64,000 nucleotides of DNA, from contig JAEYZI010000092.1 of assembly GCA_023428065.1 (NCBI GenBank), positions 20,870 to 84,869 on the forward strand. Direction: 5' to 3'. A model generated the notes under the pieces. It saw nothing but the letters and a program-made list of their open reading frames with translations, made no database searches and was not told the origin of the DNA. Of this stretch, positions 7,060 through 14,786 are shown piece by piece. Each line of letters starts with the position of its first letter. Position 1 is the first letter of the stretch. Both the position numbers and the translations under genes were made by a program. Origin of the DNA: Actinomycetes bacterium. Its GTDB lineage: Bacteria; Actinomycetota; Actinomycetes; Actinomycetales; Microbacteriaceae.

Positions 7060-8340
7060 ATGCGCAACGTCGCACATGTCCGCCCGATTCTCGCCTCCGC
7101 GACCGCCGTCCTGGTCGTCGCGGGCCTCGCCGCCTGTGCGCCCGGAGGCGGTGACGACGCCGACGCCGTGACCATCCGCATCGCGATGGGCTCCTCGGGC
7201 GACGCCGTCGACAACAACTTCGAGGTGCTCAAGGAGCAGTACGAGGGGAAGTACCCCGGCCGCACGGTCGAGATCATCATCCAGGAGGACGACGTCTACC
7301 AGACCACGGGTCTCGCGACGCTCCTCACGAGCCGCGAGGCTCCCGACGCGTACTTCGAGTGGTCGGGCGCGCGCATGGCGTCCCACGTCGCCGACGGTCA
7401 CGGCGCCGACATCAGCGAGGCTCTCGCCGGGCCGCTCTTCGAGGGCCGCTTCGAGGACGGCGCCTTCAACAACATGGACGTCGACGGCTCCGGCATCTAC
7501 ATGGTGCCGTGGACCGGTGACGTGACGAACGTCGTCTGGTACGACGTGGACGTCTTCGACGAGCTCGGAATCAGCGTGCCCGAGACCTGGGACGACTACA
7601 TCGCCGCGAACCAGACGATGCTCGACGCCGGCTACCAGCCGCTCGTCGAGGGCAACAAGGACCAGTGGCCGGTCGGCAGCATCGCCTCCCACATCACCTC
7701 GCGCATGATCGGCGAGGAGGAGTACTCAGCCGTCATCGACGGCGAGGCGCCGCTCAACTCGCCGGAGATGGTCGCGGCGTTCGAGAAGATCGCCGAGCTC
7801 GCGCCCTACGTCAACCCGAGCATCAACGCGCTCGCGGACGACGAGGCCATGACGCAGTTCTTCCTCCAGCGCGCCGTCACCCACCAGATCGGCAGCTGGC
7901 TCATGGCCGACGCGGTCGAGAACGCCGACGGGCTGAACTTCGACTACTTCAACCTGCCCGCGTTCCCCGAGGGCAAGGGCGCGCAGGACAGCGTGCTCGG
8001 CGTCTCGACGGGCTTCATGGTCAACGCCCAGTCGGCGCACATCGAGGAGACCCTCGAGTTCCTCGCGCTCGTGGCATCCGAGGAGGGCACCAAGCTGTGG
8101 GCCGAGTCCGGTCTCGTGCCGCTCGCCAACAACGCCTTCGAGGGTGTCGACGCCGACCCGCGCACCGTCTCGCTCGCCGCGATGCTGTCGAACGCCGGCT
8201 CGCTCGTCGTCCCGGCCGACAACTACGCCGATCTCGAGCTCGCCGCGCTGTTCTACGGCGCCGCGGCCTCGGTGATCGGCGGCACCGCGACGGCGCAGGA
8301 GGCGCTCGACACCGCCCAGGCGCGCATCGACGCTCGCTGA
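7060..8340 (+). CDS. Sugar ABC transporter substrate-binding lipoprotein (CUT1 family)
   Basis: A 426-residue extracellular solute-binding protein of family 1. The first 25 residues are a lipoprotein signal with lipobox LAAC, so the mature protein is tethered to the outer face of the membrane. The rest has the usual two-lobe features: VTIRIAMG near the start, then YMVPWTGDVTNVVWYD and LGISVPETWDDY. The start ATG 7060 has AGGAAGGTG upstream. It leads an operon with two permeases, and the catabolic genes nearby suggest an amino-sugar oligosaccharide as ligand. No ATPase gene lies in the locus, so a shared MsiK-type ATPase elsewhere is likely. Confidence 0.88.
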   Translation: MRNVAHVRPILASATAVLVVAGLAACAPGGGDDADAVTIRIAMGSSGDAVDNNFEVLKEQYEGKYPGRTVEIIIQEDDVYQTTGLATLLTSREAPDAYFEWSGARMASHVADGHGADISEALAGPLFEGRFEDGAFNNMDVDGSGIYMVPWTGDVTNVVWYDVDVFDELGISVPETWDDYIAANQTMLDAGYQPLVEGNKDQWPVGSIASHITSRMIGEEEYSAVIDGEAPLNSPEMVAAFEKIAELAPYVNPSINALADDEAMTQFFLQRAVTHQIGSWLMADAVENADGLNFDYFNLPAFPEGKGAQDSVLGVSTGFMVNAQSAHIEETLEFLALVASEEGTKLWAESGLVPLANNAFEGVDADPRTVSLAAMLSNAGSLVVPADNYADLELAALFYGAAASVIGGTATAQEALDTAQARIDAR

Positions 8341-8351
8341 GCGCATCCGCA

Positions 8352-8387
8352 CCGTGTGGGGCGGGTCGCCTGACCCGCCCCACACGG
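8352..8387 (+). promoter_or_regulatory. 16-bp intercistronic hairpin between binding protein and permease genes
   Basis: A perfect 16-bp stem (8352-8367 with 8372-8387) closes on the 4-nt loop GCCT. It has no T-run. Such hairpins protect or partly end the upstream message, so that the binding protein is made in excess over the permeases. A similar hairpin sits at the same place in the peptide importer operon (55914-55952). Confidence 0.75.
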
Positions 8388-8403
8388 GCATCGAGGAGAA
8401 CCC

Positions 8404-9288
8404 GTGAGACCCACCCGCGCCTGGTCGCCCTACCTCCTGGTGGCGCCGGCCATCCTGATCTTCGCCTTCGTCGTGCTCGTGCCGATGATCGCCAACACGG
8501 CGCTCAGCTTCGCGGCCTGGAGCGGCACCGACACGCTGCGGTTCGTCGGCTTCGACAACTACCTGCGCGCCTTCCGTGACGACATCTACCTGCGCGCCTA
8601 CGGCAACACCTTCGGCTACATCGCCCTCACTCTCGTGCTCGAGGTGCTCGTGGGCCTCGTGCTCGCGGGGCTCGTCACGATGGCGGGTCGGCGCACGGGT
8701 TTCTACCGCGTCGCGTTCTTCGTGCCCGTGACACTCCCGATGATCGCGATCGCCGTGCTCTGGGGCTTCGTCTACAGCGACGACATCGGCCTCATCAACT
8801 CGGCGCTGCGCGGCGCGGGACTCGACGACCTCGCGCGCGTGTGGCTCGGCGATCCCGCGACCGCCCTCATCGCGGTGAGCGTCGTCTCCGGCTGGATCTA
8901 CGCGGGCTTCTACATGGCGATCTTCTACGCCGCCCTGCAGCGCATCCCGAAGAACCTGCTCGAGGCCGCCCGACTCGACGGCGCGAGCCAGTGGCGGATC
9001 TTCTTCAGCATCAAGGTGCCCATGATCCGGCCCATGATCGAGGTCGCCGTGCTGCTGTGCGTCACGGGCGGCTTCCAGAGCTTCGACCTCTTCTACGTCA
9101 TGACCAACGGCGGGCCCGACCACGCGACCGAGATCATCACGACCTATCTCGTCGAGGTCGTCTTCGTGTATCGCGAGCTCGGCTACGGGGCAGCGCTCTC
9201 CACGATCATGACCATCGTCGTCATCGCGCTCGGGCTGTTCCTCGTGAAGATGCGTGCCAAGGACGGGAGCGAGCGCATTGAGTACTGA
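8404..9288 (+). CDS. Sugar ABC transporter permease, MalF type
   Basis: A 294-residue inner-membrane protein with six predicted membrane segments. The first is near 11-33 (YLLVAPAILIFAFVVLVPM). The EAA loop that contacts the ATPase reads EAARLDGASQWRIFFSIKVP (about 182-201). GTG 8404 follows GAGGAGA. The next gene begins inside its 3' end. With the neighbouring permease it should form the channel of a CUT1-type importer. Confidence 0.9.
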   Translation: MRPTRAWSPYLLVAPAILIFAFVVLVPMIANTALSFAAWSGTDTLRFVGFDNYLRAFRDDIYLRAYGNTFGYIALTLVLEVLVGLVLAGLVTMAGRRTGFYRVAFFVPVTLPMIAIAVLWGFVYSDDIGLINSALRGAGLDDLARVWLGDPATALIAVSVVSGWIYAGFYMAIFYAALQRIPKNLLEAARLDGASQWRIFFSIKVPMIRPMIEVAVLLCVTGGFQSFDLFYVMTNGGPDHATEIITTYLVEVVFVYRELGYGAALSTIMTIVVIALGLFLVKMRAKDGSERIEY

Positions 9289-10138
9289 TCGCACGAAGCG
9301 CCCCGCGAGCACGCTCGTCGCCGTCGTCGGCAACCGCGCGCTCTACCACGGGGTCATGATCGCCCTCTCGCTCGTCTACGTCGTACCGCTCGGCTGGATG
9401 GTGATGTCGTCGTTCAAGTCGAAGCGCGAGATCTTCGACGACCCGTTCGGCCTCCCGGTCGATCCCGACTTCGGCGCCTGGGCCAAGGCCTGGGAACGCG
9501 GCGACCTCGGCGGCTACATCCTCAACAGCCTCTTCACGACGATCACCGCCGTGTCGATCATCCTCATCGCGGGTCTCGCGGCGGCGTACGCCTTCAGCCG
9601 CCTGCAGTTCCGGGGCAGCAAGCTCCTGCTCGTGCCGTTCGTGCTCGGCCTGCTGCTGCCCGTGCAGTCCTACCTCACGGCTCAGGCCCGGCTCTTCGAC
9701 TCCGTGTACCTGCTCAACACCCGCTGGGTGCTCGTCGTGTCGTACGCGGGGCTCGGCCTCTCGCTCGCGGTCTTCCTCTTCAAGGGCTACCTCGACTCCA
9801 TGCCGCGCGAGATCTTCGAGGCGGCCCGCATGGACGGCGCGGGGGACTTCCGCACGCTCGTGCAGATCGTGCTGCCGCTCATGGCGCCCGGGATCTCCAC
9901 CGTCGCCGTGTTCTCGATCCTCTCGGCGTGGAACGAGTTCCTGCTCGCGCTGCTCTACGTCACGAGCGACGATCTGCGGACCATCCCGGCGGGGCTGCTC
10001 GCCTTCATCGGCAAGTACGCGACCGACTACCCGATGCTGTTCGCGGCGCTCTCGATGATCACGCTCCCCGTGATCGCCGTCTACGCCGTCTTCCACCGGC
10101 AGATCATCGCGGGCGTCACGGAGGGCTCGGTGCAGTGA
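9278..10138 (+). CDS. Sugar ABC transporter permease, MalG type
   Basis: The second channel subunit, with six predicted membrane segments and the EAA motif EAARMDGAGDFRTLVQIVLP in the second half. The TTG at 9278 is taken as start because GGGAG lies 8 nt before it. That gives 286 residues and an 11-bp overlap with the first permease. An in-frame GTG at 9254 would add eight residues but has no good ribosome site. It ends 18 bp from the tail of the convergent GNAT gene, with no terminator between them. Confidence 0.88.
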   Translation: MSTDRTKRPASTLVAVVGNRALYHGVMIALSLVYVVPLGWMVMSSFKSKREIFDDPFGLPVDPDFGAWAKAWERGDLGGYILNSLFTTITAVSIILIAGLAAAYAFSRLQFRGSKLLLVPFVLGLLLPVQSYLTAQARLFDSVYLLNTRWVLVVSYAGLGLSLAVFLFKGYLDSMPREIFEAARMDGAGDFRTLVQIVLPLMAPGISTVAVFSILSAWNEFLLALLYVTSDDLRTIPAGLLAFIGKYATDYPMLFAALSMITLPVIAVYAVFHRQIIAGVTEGSVQ

Positions 10139-10156
10139 GCCCGGCGGCCGCGCGCG

Positions 10157-10762
10157 TCAGAGGCTCCGCACCATGACGAGCTCGTCGTCACCCGAGTACG
10201 GTTCGGCGGGGGTGAAGCCGAGGTGGGTGTAGAAGCCGATCGCGCGCTCGTTGCTGCGGGCGACGCCGAGGTGCGCGCCCGACGCGCCGGCGGCGGCGAG
10301 CGCATCGAGGAGGGTGCGGAGCATCGCCCCGCCGCGTCCGCCGCCCTGCACCTCGGGCACGAGGTCGATGTGCAGGTGCGCCGGGTAGTCGGCGACGAGC
10401 TCCGGGCTGCGGCGCTCGGGGGCGTGCACGTATGCGACGATCTCGCGATCGCGCGGATTCGCGGGGGCGGTCTCGAGCGGGTACCGGCTGCGCAGCTCCG
10501 GCCACCAGCGCTCCGCGAGGAGCTCGTCGAAGGCCCGCGTGTCGGTCACGCCCAGCACGTACGCGCGCGCGACATCCGCCTCGTCGGCGTAGACCCAGGC
10601 GAATTCGGGCGCGAAGCGCAGGTACGGCCCGACGTAGACCTCGCCCAGCAGGCGCGGGTCGTCGTAGAGTCCCGTGGCGTCCTGACCCGCGTCGCCCGTG
10701 CGCAGGCACACCTCGTAAAGGGCGTCTTCGTCGCCGGGACGGAAGGGGCGGATGCCGACCAT
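10157..10762 (-). CDS. GNAT protein resembling the C-terminal HAT-like domain of O-GlcNAcase
   Basis: A 201-residue GNAT-fold protein. Several features line up, by memory and by eye, with the C-terminal acetyltransferase-like domain of animal O-GlcNAcase. It starts IRPFRPGDEDALYEVCLRTG. It has WVYADEADVARAYVLGVTDT in the middle, then YPAHLHIDLVPEVQGGGRG. It ends FYTHLGFTPAEP and VMVRSL. The pyrophosphate loop (QGGGRGGAM) looks intact, so acetyl-CoA binding is possible. The gene lies in reverse between the permease and kinase genes, in the same locus as a GH84 enzyme. ATG 10762 is leaderless. The substrate is unknown. Confidence 0.75.
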   Translation of the reverse strand: MVGIRPFRPGDEDALYEVCLRTGDAGQDATGLYDDPRLLGEVYVGPYLRFAPEFAWVYADEADVARAYVLGVTDTRAFDELLAERWWPELRSRYPLETAPANPRDREIVAYVHAPERRSPELVADYPAHLHIDLVPEVQGGGRGGAMLRTLLDALAAAGASGAHLGVARSNERAIGFYTHLGFTPAEPYSGDDELVMVRSL

Positions 10763-10768
10763 GCTGAG

Positions 10769-10778
10769 AGCCTAGGGT
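10769..10778. promoter_or_regulatory. Overlapping divergent leaderless promoters
   Basis: On the minus strand TAGGCT (10774-10769) ends 6 nt before the GNAT ATG. On the plus strand TAGGGT (10773-10778) ends 7 nt before ATG 10786. The two -10 boxes share two base pairs, so polymerase cannot occupy both at once. The whole region between the two start codons is only 23 bp. Confidence 0.6.
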
Positions 10779-10785
10779 GTGCCGC

Positions 10786-11724
10786 ATGAGTGCTGTGACG
10801 GTCGCGGTCGACGGCGGGCAGTCCGGGATCCGGATGCGCGTCGGCGGTCACGGCGACGTGCGCACCGAGGGTCTCGGTCACCTCGAGGGCGACGTCGCCG
10901 ACGGTCTGCTGCGCCGCATCCGCGCGGGCCTCGCCGAGCTCGGGACGACGCCGCCGATCGGGCGGATGGTGCTCGGCCTGACCGTCGTGCCGGGCGACGA
11001 AGAGGGGCGGATCGAGCTCGCGCGCGAGCTCGCGACGGGGCTCGGCATCCCACGGGTCGACGTCGTGGGCGACGAGCTGACGGCGCACGCGGGCGCGTTC
11101 GGAGGCGGACCGGGCGTCGTGTTGACGGTCGGCACGGGCATCGCGTGCCTCGGCTTCGCGCCCGCGACGGGCGCCTCCCGGCGCGTGGACGGCGACGGCT
11201 TCCTGCTCGGTGATGCGGGCTCCGCGTTCTGGCTCGGAAGTCGCGGCGTCGAGGCCGTGCTGCGCGCGCGTGACGGCCGTGGCGCCCCGACGGCACTCGA
11301 GGCGGCGTGCGACGAGCGCTACGGCGCCCATCCCGACCTCGCCGCGTGGCTGCACGCGCGCCCACGCGCGGTCGCGGAGATCGCCGCGTTCGCCCACGAC
11401 GTGCAGCTCACGGCCGAGGTCGGCGACCCGGTCGCGGCGGCGCTCGTCGCCTCGGCCGCCGACGAGCTCATCGCGACCGCTCGGGCCGCCGCCGCACCGC
11501 TCGGCGAGCGGCCGTGCGCGCTCGCGCCGAGTGGACGGGCCGTCTCGCCCGGGAGCGCCCTCCGCACCGCTCTCGAGGCGCGTGTCGCCGCCGACGACGC
11601 CCTCGTGCTCGTCGAGGCCCAGGGCGACCCCCTCGACGGCGCCTGGGCGATCGCGGAGGGGCGCGTGCCGGCCGCCTACGCCGAGCAGCTGAGCAGTTGG
11701 ATCCTGAACCGGAGGACGTCATGA
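10786..11724 (+). CDS. BadF/BadG-type sugar kinase (N-acetylglucosamine kinase-like)
   Basis: A 312-residue ASKHA-fold ATPase of the BadF/BadG/BcrA family, which includes N-acetylglucosamine kinases. The phosphate-1 loop is VAVDGGQSGIRMRV near the start. Phosphate-2 is VVLTVGTGIACLGF, and GDAGSAFWLG follows. The loop reads DGGQSG rather than the usual DGGGSKT, so activity is likely but the substrate is uncertain. ATG 10786 is chosen over a GTG at 10777 because TAGGGT (10773-10778) leaves a leaderless message. It overlaps the SIS gene by ATGA. Confidence 0.82.
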   Translation: MSAVTVAVDGGQSGIRMRVGGHGDVRTEGLGHLEGDVADGLLRRIRAGLAELGTTPPIGRMVLGLTVVPGDEEGRIELARELATGLGIPRVDVVGDELTAHAGAFGGGPGVVLTVGTGIACLGFAPATGASRRVDGDGFLLGDAGSAFWLGSRGVEAVLRARDGRGAPTALEAACDERYGAHPDLAAWLHARPRAVAEIAAFAHDVQLTAEVGDPVAAALVASAADELIATARAAAAPLGERPCALAPSGRAVSPGSALRTALEARVAADDALVLVEAQGDPLDGAWAIAEGRVPAAYAEQLSSWILNRRTS

Positions 11725-12464
11725 CAGATTCGCCCGCCACCGACCACCTCCTGCACACGGCCCGGCTGCTGACGCGACTCGCCGACGAGCAGGGCGATGC
11801 GATCCGCGCGGCCGCCGAGCTCGTCGCGCGCACCCTGAGCGCGGACGGCCTCGTCCACGTCTTCGGCTCGGGCCACTCCCACCTGCTGGCGCTCGAGGGC
11901 TTCTACCGGTCGGGCGGGCTCGCCGCGATCGACCCCGTGCTGCTCGAGTCGCTCATGCTGCACGGCAATGCCGCGCTCTCGACGGTCATCGAACGCAGCG
12001 AGGGGCTCGGCGCCGACATCCTGGCCGACCTCGATCCGGGTGCCCACGACTGCCTCATCGTCATCTCCAACTCCGGCGGCAACCGCGTGGCCGTCGACAT
12101 GGCGGAGGCGGCGCGCGACCGTGGCCTCGCGGTCATCGCGATCGTGAGCGGCGCGCACGCGGGCTCGTCGCGGGCTCTGCACGCCGGGAAGCGCGACCTC
12201 GTCGCCGTCGCCGACGTCGTGATCGACAACCTCGGTGCGGAGGGCGATGCCTCCACGACGGTGCCCGGCATCCCGACGCGCATGGGCCCGACCTCGACGA
12301 GCGTGGGCGCGGCGATCATCCACGCGATCTCGATGGAGGCGGCCGCGCGTGCCGCCGCCCGGGGGATGCCGCCCGCGGTGTTCACATCGAGCAACGTCGC
12401 CGGCGGCGACGAGCGCAACGCGGAGATCGTCGCGCGCTATCGCGGCCGGGTGAGGTCCCTGTGA
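11721..12464 (+). CDS. SIS-domain sugar isomerase-like protein (UPF0309 type)
   Basis: A 247-residue single SIS-domain protein. FGSGHSHLLALEGFYRSGG (about 48-66) and IVISNSGGNRVAVDMAEAAR (about 113-132) are the phosphosugar-binding loops of the UPF0309 group. Members bind or isomerise phosphorylated sugars. Here a GlcNAc-phosphate produced by the kinase next to it is a likely partner. ATG 11721 overlaps the kinase stop (ATGA), and GGAGG lies 6 nt upstream. Its end overlaps the GH84 start by GTGA. Confidence 0.82.
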   Translation: MTDSPATDHLLHTARLLTRLADEQGDAIRAAAELVARTLSADGLVHVFGSGHSHLLALEGFYRSGGLAAIDPVLLESLMLHGNAALSTVIERSEGLGADILADLDPGAHDCLIVISNSGGNRVAVDMAEAARDRGLAVIAIVSGAHAGSSRALHAGKRDLVAVADVVIDNLGAEGDASTTVPGIPTRMGPTSTSVGAAIIHAISMEAAARAAARGMPPAVFTSSNVAGGDERNAEIVARYRGRVRSL

Positions 12465-13801
12465 GCGGCCTCGGCATCCGGGGGGTCGTCGAGGGCTTCT
12501 ACGGGCGCCCGTGGACCGCACGGCAGCGTCACGACATGGTCACCTTCATCGCGGAGCTCGGCATGAGCGACTACGTCTACTCGCCCAAGGACGACCCCTT
12601 CACGCGCCGCGACTGGCGCTCACCGTACCCCGCCGAGGACGCCGCCGGACTGCGCGCCCTCGCGGCACACGCGCGAGAGTCGGGGGTCGCGCTCTGGTAC
12701 GGGCTGAGCCCCGGCCTCTCGATGCGTTACTCGGAGGACGCGGATGTCGCGGCCGTGCTCGCGAAGCTCGACCACGTGCGCGAGCTCGGCGCGAGCGACG
12801 TGGCCCTCTTCCTCGACGACATCCCCGGGCGCCTCCAGCACCCCGCCGACGTCGCGGCCTTCCCCGACCTCGTGACCGCGCAGCTGCACCTCGTGACGCG
12901 CATCGAGCGGCATCTCGCCGAGACGGCGCCGGGGGTGCGCTTCGCCGTGTGCCCGACCCAGTACTGGGGCAGGGGCGACGAGCCCTCCATCACGGCGCTC
13001 GGGAGGGGTCTCGCGCCCGGCACGGCGCTCTTCTGGACCGGCCGTGCGATCTGCGCTCCCGAGCTCACCGCCGCCGAGGCGGAGCGCTTCGCGGGCGCGA
13101 CCGCGCGCGGTCCGCTCTACTGGGACAACTTCCCCGTGAACGACGTCGCGATGACGCACGAGCTGCACATCGGGCCCTACCTCGGCCGTGAGCCGGGGAT
13201 CGCCGACATCGCGGCGGGGATCGTCGCGAACCCCATGCCGCTCGCGGAGGCCTCGAAGATCGGCATCGCGTGCGTCGCCGACTTCTGCCGCGATCCGGAG
13301 GGCTTCGACGCCGAGGCGAGCTGGGAGGCGGCTCTGCGCCGCGTGGCGGGCCCGCGCGACGCGGAGGCGTTCCGGGAGTTCGCGGACGCCCTCCGCGGCT
13401 CGGCGCTGTGCGTCGACGACGCGCCACGGCTGGGGGAGCGGCTCGAGCGCTTCGCGTTCGCGTACCGCTTCGGATCCCCCGCGGAGGCCGTCGCCGAGCT
13501 CCGCGCGCACCTCGCCGAACTCGCCGAGGTCGCCGCGCGCATGCGGGCGCTCGACAACCGCGCGCTCGCCGAGGAGATCGCCCCGTGGGTGGAGCAGTAC
13601 GCGCGCGGGATCGCCGCGGTGGATGACGCCGTGGCCGCGCTCGAGCCACGCGGTGCGGGCGAGCCGCCCGAGCTGCGCGGCGCGGCGCGCGAGGAGATCG
13701 CGGCGCGGCTCGCCGACTACCGGGCGGCGCGGCTGCGGGTCTTCGGGGACCTCGTCGACATGTTCCTCTCCGACCTCGTCGGGGAGTTCAGCCCGCGCTG
13801 A
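12461..13801 (+). CDS. GH84 beta-N-acetylglucosaminidase (O-GlcNAcase-like), cytoplasmic
   Basis: A 446-residue glycoside hydrolase family 84 enzyme. The front reads RGVVEGFYGRPWTARQRHDM, close to the start of the human O-GlcNAcase catalytic domain. It continues with DYVYSPKDDPF and YGLSPGLSMRY. The catalytic aspartate pair is D119-D120 in ALFLDDIPG. CPTQYWG, LFWTGRAIC and YWDNFPVNDV line the substrate pocket. No signal peptide is present, so it should act on imported substrates in the cytoplasm. The last 130 residues form a helical tail. It overlaps the SIS gene by GTGA and the convergent oxidoreductase gene by 14 bp. Confidence 0.92.
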   Translation: MSGLGIRGVVEGFYGRPWTARQRHDMVTFIAELGMSDYVYSPKDDPFTRRDWRSPYPAEDAAGLRALAAHARESGVALWYGLSPGLSMRYSEDADVAAVLAKLDHVRELGASDVALFLDDIPGRLQHPADVAAFPDLVTAQLHLVTRIERHLAETAPGVRFAVCPTQYWGRGDEPSITALGRGLAPGTALFWTGRAICAPELTAAEAERFAGATARGPLYWDNFPVNDVAMTHELHIGPYLGREPGIADIAAGIVANPMPLAEASKIGIACVADFCRDPEGFDAEASWEAALRRVAGPRDAEAFREFADALRGSALCVDDAPRLGERLERFAFAYRFGSPAEAVAELRAHLAELAEVAARMRALDNRALAEEIAPWVEQYARGIAAVDDAVAALEPRGAGEPPELRGAAREEIAARLADYRAARLRVFGDLVDMFLSDLVGEFSPR

Positions 13802-14786
13802 GTTCGACGCGTCGCCGCTCGCGCCACGCGAGGGTCGCGGCGTCGAGCACCTCCGCCTGACGGATGGCGTCATCCGGTGCGAGCAGGAGCGCGCCCTCGC
13901 CGCGCACCGCGGCGTCGAAGCACGCGATCTGGCGCTCGTAGTGGTCGACGCGCGGCACCTCGATGCGGCGGGTGCCCGCGGCGTCCGTCACGAGCAGCAG
14001 GTTGTCGTCCGAGGAGCGCAGGAACGCGCTCGGCACCTCGATGCGGCCGCGCGATCCGATCACGGTGATGGTGTCGAGGTCGGCGCTCCACATGCCGAGC
14101 TGCGCGGTCGCCGCGACGCCGCCGGGGAACTCGAGCAGCAGTGCCGAGCTCAGGTCGATGCCGCCGTGAAGCTCCGAGACGGCCGCGTGGGCGGTCACCG
14201 CCTCGGGCTCGGCGCCGGTCAGCAGGCGAGCGACGTGCACCGCGTAGCAGCCGACGTCGTAGAGCGAGCCGCTGCCCGGCGCGCCCTGGAAGCCCGAGTG
14301 CTCGAGTTCGTCGGAGGCGTCGAAGGTGAAGACGACGTGGATGCCCCGCACGGCGCCGACGGCACCCTCCGCGATGAGCTCCTTCAGGCGCGTGTACCGG
14401 GGGTGATGGACGTACATGAACGCCTCGGCGAGGAGCACGTCGGCCGCGGCCGCCGCTCCGACCATGCCGCGGGCCTCCTGGGCCGTCACCGCGAGGGGCT
14501 TCTCGCACAGCACGTGCTTTCCGGCGCGCACCGCGCGATGCACCCACTCGGCGTGCTGGGCGTTGGGGGTCGGCACGTAGACGGCGTCGATACCGGGATC
14601 CGCGAGGAGCGCGTGGTAGCTCGCGTAGCCGATGCCGCCCCACTCCTCCGCCGCGCGTCGCGCGCGTGCGGGGTCGCGGCTCGCGAAGCCGGCGAGCTCC
14701 GCCGTCTCGCTCGCGAGGATCGCGGGCACCGTCGCAGCGTTGATGCTCGCGACCGAGGCGACGCCCCACCGCACGGGCGCGGTCAC
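13788..14786 (-). CDS. Gfo/Idh/MocA-family oxidoreductase
   Basis: A 332-residue NAD(P)-dependent sugar oxidoreductase. The Rossmann part starts RWGVASVASINAATVPAIL and carries EKP in VLCEKPLAVTAQEA. The C-terminal substrate domain has SLYDVGCYAVH, with the usual DxGxxxxH pattern. GTG 14786 overlaps the upstream dehydrogenase stop (GTGA), although the frame stays open for a long way upstream. It is the last gene of the minus-strand arm. Its 3' end overlaps the GH84 gene tail to tail by 14 bp. Likely substrates are sugars or their 3-keto forms, by family analogy. Confidence 0.88.
   Translation of the reverse strand: MTAPVRWGVASVASINAATVPAILASETAELAGFASRDPARARRAAEEWGGIGYASYHALLADPGIDAVYVPTPNAQHAEWVHRAVRAGKHVLCEKPLAVTAQEARGMVGAAAAADVLLAEAFMYVHHPRYTRLKELIAEGAVGAVRGIHVVFTFDASDELEHSGFQGAPGSGSLYDVGCYAVHVARLLTGAEPEAVTAHAAVSELHGGIDLSSALLLEFPGGVAATAQLGMWSADLDTITVIGSRGRIEVPSAFLRSSDDNLLLVTDAAGTRRIEVPRVDHYERQIACFDAAVRGEGALLLAPDDAIRQAEVLDAATLAWRERRRVELSAG

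Noticed and set aside
9254..9277. GTG start for the second sugar permease
   Set aside because: It has no ribosome site and would deepen the overlap with the first permease gene. TTG 9278 is preceded by GGGAG at 8 nt.
11307..11720. Open frame continuing upstream from the SIS gene
   Set aside because: It lies within the kinase gene in another frame and is Arg-rich. ATG 11721 with GGAGG and an ATGA overlap is the real start.
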